In this document: piece by piece, positions 61,761 through 64,000 of the stretch
Position numbering within the stretch: position 1 is the stretch's first letter
How the letters are laid out: each line of letters begins with the position of its first letter
DNA from: Polytrichum commune
Lineage: Eukaryota; Streptophyta; Polytrichopsida; Polytrichales; Polytrichaceae
DNA length: 64,000 bases
Direction: 5' to 3'
NCBI GenBank assembly: GCA_950295325.1
Contig: OX485803.1
Location: 18,846,001-18,910,000, forward strand
Translations under genes and position numbers: made by a program
The notes under the pieces: model-generated
The model's input: the letters and a program-made list of their open reading frames with translations, nothing else
Database searches by the model: none
What the model was told of the DNA's origin: nothing

Positions 61761-64000
61761 ATGCGGAATGAGGATTATACAGCAATGACTGTCCCCGTAG
61801 CCGGACAGGCAGGAGGCAACGCTACTCGTGCACGTGTACATGTCCAGGAATATTCCGGCGATCACACCCTGCGAACCTTTAGTATGGATCAAAAGGCCAA
61901 GGGCTCCTTTGACAATGGTCTGCAAAATAGGCATCTCCCCATCTTAGCTTGGCAACAGGGTGTCGAAGACGGTTCTGCTTCTTCCGTTGAAAGCTCGAGA
62001 GTTGGAGATATGGCATATCCTGCTCCCGATGCATCCTTGCCGATGTTTCAGAAGCTGAGAGGAGGCGGTCTCCACATTTCTGATCCATCGGGATTCTCTG
62101 AAGACGAGGATGCGCCGGATGTGATTCAGGATGGGTCTCCGCTGGCGCATGCTAAACGGAGGATGCACGTGAGTCATCACCTGGCTCATACATCTGCGGC
62201 TTCAAATATGGACGATGGTGAGTCCGCAATGCGCAACTCCTCTTTTGTTTTTAAATCATCATCCGAATACATCTCTTCTTGACTATCCCTATTGGGTCTG
62301 TTCGTCTCTAAGGCAATCCTCTTGTTTTGCATGTCTCTCGGAGTATCAAATCTCACCTTTCCGTGCAGGCGATTTTGCTGCTGTTTGTAACGCAGTGGAT
62401 TGAACTTTTTACACATATATTCCGTAGGTGCAGCATATGAATGCAGATTATTTGTGCTTCTTATTCTCCTGGTTAATTGGTGATATTTGAGAGCGTCATT
62501 GTGTAGGAGAGTATTTAGGGCAAAATTTAAGTATTACCATTACTTCGAATAACACAATGGTAAGTCCTGCAATCGGTATTTAAAGTAGAGGCAAGTTTCT
62601 TTTGAGGTAAGGGTCGTTACAATGAGATTTTGGAGACAGCTGGCCATTGGTGAAAATGGGGTGCTTGATTCCCAGAGGCCATTTAGGTCAATTATTAGTA
62701 GTGTCAAAATACTGACTGGTTTTGATGATGGAACCAGTGGCAGTGGATCAAATGTCAACTCATTCAGAAGACTATGCCTCGCAGCGGGTGAAATTTTTAT
62801 GCAGCTATGGTGGCAAGATCCTGCCAAGACCGAATGATGGTCAGCTGCGCTATGTAGGGGGTGATACTCGCTTAATAACTGTGAACCGTGACATCAGCTA
62901 CTCGGAGCTTCTCAACAAAGTTACAGAATTTTACAGTCAAGCAGGTATCATCAAGTACAAGCTGCCTGAAGAGGATCTTGATTCTTTGGTCTCTGTCTTG
63001 TCAGACGAAGATCTTGCAAACATGATGGAGGAATATGACAAGCTTGAGGCATCAGAAGGATCTTCACGGCTTCGGCTGTTCCTCTTTCCAGATGGTGATC
63101 ATGACTTTGGGCATCTTAATGATTCTCTGGGAGATCAAAGAAATAATGAACAGCGCTATGTGGATGCTGTGAACGGCATCCCAGAGACTAGCAGTAGGAA
63201 ACACTCAGAGGCTGGGTCAGTTAGTATGTTGCCACTTATGACAGACAGCTTGATTGATGCTCCCGATCCCTGGCCCTTTGTGAGATCACAGGAAACAGTA
63301 CCTGTTGCCCTGTTGGCACCTCAGATATCTCAAGATGTTGCATCTCTGATACAGCATGTTCCAGTTGCATTACCAGTAACGTCTGTTCCATTGGTTGCTG
63401 CTGCCATTCCATCCAAGTCCAATGCTGCATCTGCCCCATCATCTGCTCCATCATCTCCTCCACTGTTACCTAGAACCTTGAAACAGGTGATGGTCCCTGA
63501 GTTTCAGCTTCCATATTTCCCAGATCAACATTCAAAAATGACTGGATACACATACAATCTTGGACAATCTGATGGAACTTCGTTAGATTTGGAGAACTAT
63601 GGGGGCAACTTGCAGTCGGGCGCAAATTCGCATGACCACTTTTACAAGAATTCAGATGCACGAAGGGCACCAGAGTCTCCTACAAAGATGCAGCACAAGA
63701 GCGCATTGACAGGTGGTCATCAAGAACACATTGCTCGTGAGGAGTCACGGCGCCTTGGTGATGGTCGGATGGCCAGGGTCTCTTCTCATGGTAAGTTAAC
63801 ACGCCTTTCTGAACATCAATCAGAAGGGGCATCTGCAGTTAGGCAGCGGCATGGTTATCAGCAGCCGCAGCAGCAAGGTGCCTGGCCTCCTCACCTGCTT
63901 GAAGTGCAGTCAGAAGGGTACAATAGGCGGGTTGACCACTACCAGCCCAATACCGAGTTCGTGCTTCAGCCAACAGCTCTAGGGCAGCAGCAACAGCCAG
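61761..64000 (+). CDS. PB1-domain protein, probably Raf-like MAPKKK (5' part, truncated by window)
   Basis: Two coding exons are visible: 61761-62217 (phase-1 GT donor) and 62738 to the window edge. The ATG at 61761 is the first in frame after a stop. The first exon encodes 152 residues rich in Ser, Asp and Gly, without a domain. The second begins at codon 153 and quickly enters a PB1 domain (about 170-258): V-K-F-L-C-S-Y-G-G-K with the basic Lys171, L-R-Y-V-G-G-D-T-R, and the acidic OPCA motif D-E-D-L-A-N-M-M-E-E-Y. Both PB1 faces are present, so it could oligomerise head to tail. A long Pro/Ser/Gln-rich region follows. In plants this N-terminal layout is typical of group B4 Raf-like kinases, which act on SnRK2 kinases in osmotic and ABA stress. 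The kinase domain would lie beyond 64000 and is not seen, so another PB1 protein cannot be excluded. A good alternative donor (ATGGTAAGTT, 63788-63797) lies within the open frame. Confidence 0.8.
62218..62737. other. Intron between PB1-gene coding exons 1 and 2
   Basis: 520 bp, starting GTGAGTCC and ending GGAACCAG. An ACTGACTGG branch-point-like word lies about 25 nt before the acceptor. The polypyrimidine tract is weak, so the junction rests mainly on phase agreement and on the frame entering the PB1 domain. Confidence 0.6.

Noticed and set aside
62622-62837. 71-codon frame across the PB1 exon start
   Set aside because: It is out of frame with the PB1 domain. Splicing at 62738 gives the conserved domain in the correct phase.

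Overview
This is nuclear DNA from a land plant, probably one with a large, transposon-rich genome. The evidence is the intron-rich genes with GT-AG introns, three recognisable plant gene families, and a background packed with short non-autonomous transposons. The species cannot be named from the sequence. A seedless plant (lycophyte, fern or bryophyte) is possible, but that is only an inference.

Layout. 1-20.7 kb is gene-poor. It holds a G-depleted strand-asymmetric tract (1.8-4.7 kb), the relic of a SWIM-zinc-finger (MULE-transposase-like) gene (6.9-7.7 kb), a long foldback hairpin (8.3-8.5 kb), several dispersed repeat families, and a short minus-strand reading frame related to the C-terminus of the plant L18a-like membrane proteins (15.3-15.7 kb). 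21.2-25.9 kb carries a complete eight-exon plus-strand gene for a rhodanese / zinc-cysteine / FSH serine-hydrolase fusion (STR6 type, 666 residues predicted). 27.3-33.8 kb carries a plus-strand gene for a spermidine-synthase-fold (METTL13-like) SAM-dependent methyltransferase. Six exons are well supported and a first exon is inferred. 34-60 kb is again gene-poor: MITEs with TA or TWA target duplications, a full-length tRNA-derived SINE with a 13-bp target-site duplication, a 3.3-kb satellite interrupted by a MITE, and a second strand-asymmetric tract. 60.2-64 kb holds the GA-rich promoter/leader and first two coding exons of a PB1-domain protein, most likely a Raf-like MAPKKK, which runs off the right edge.

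The three main genes are all on the plus strand but have no obvious joint function. They appear to be ordinary housekeeping or signalling genes. The most interesting structure is in the introns of the methyltransferase gene. Two introns each contain a ~385-bp element whose first ~100-120 bp align with 5S rRNA, including the internal promoter boxes, and whose bodies match each other: the architecture of a 5S-rRNA-derived SINE. The tail of the second copy, together with the host 3' splice acceptor, has been triplicated in tandem just before the last exon. First introns of both complete genes are themselves tandem arrays (three and five units).

Exon boundaries were worked out by hand from reading-frame continuity, splice dinucleotides and family conservation. 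Repeat ends were found by comparing copies within the window. No database search or alignment program was used.
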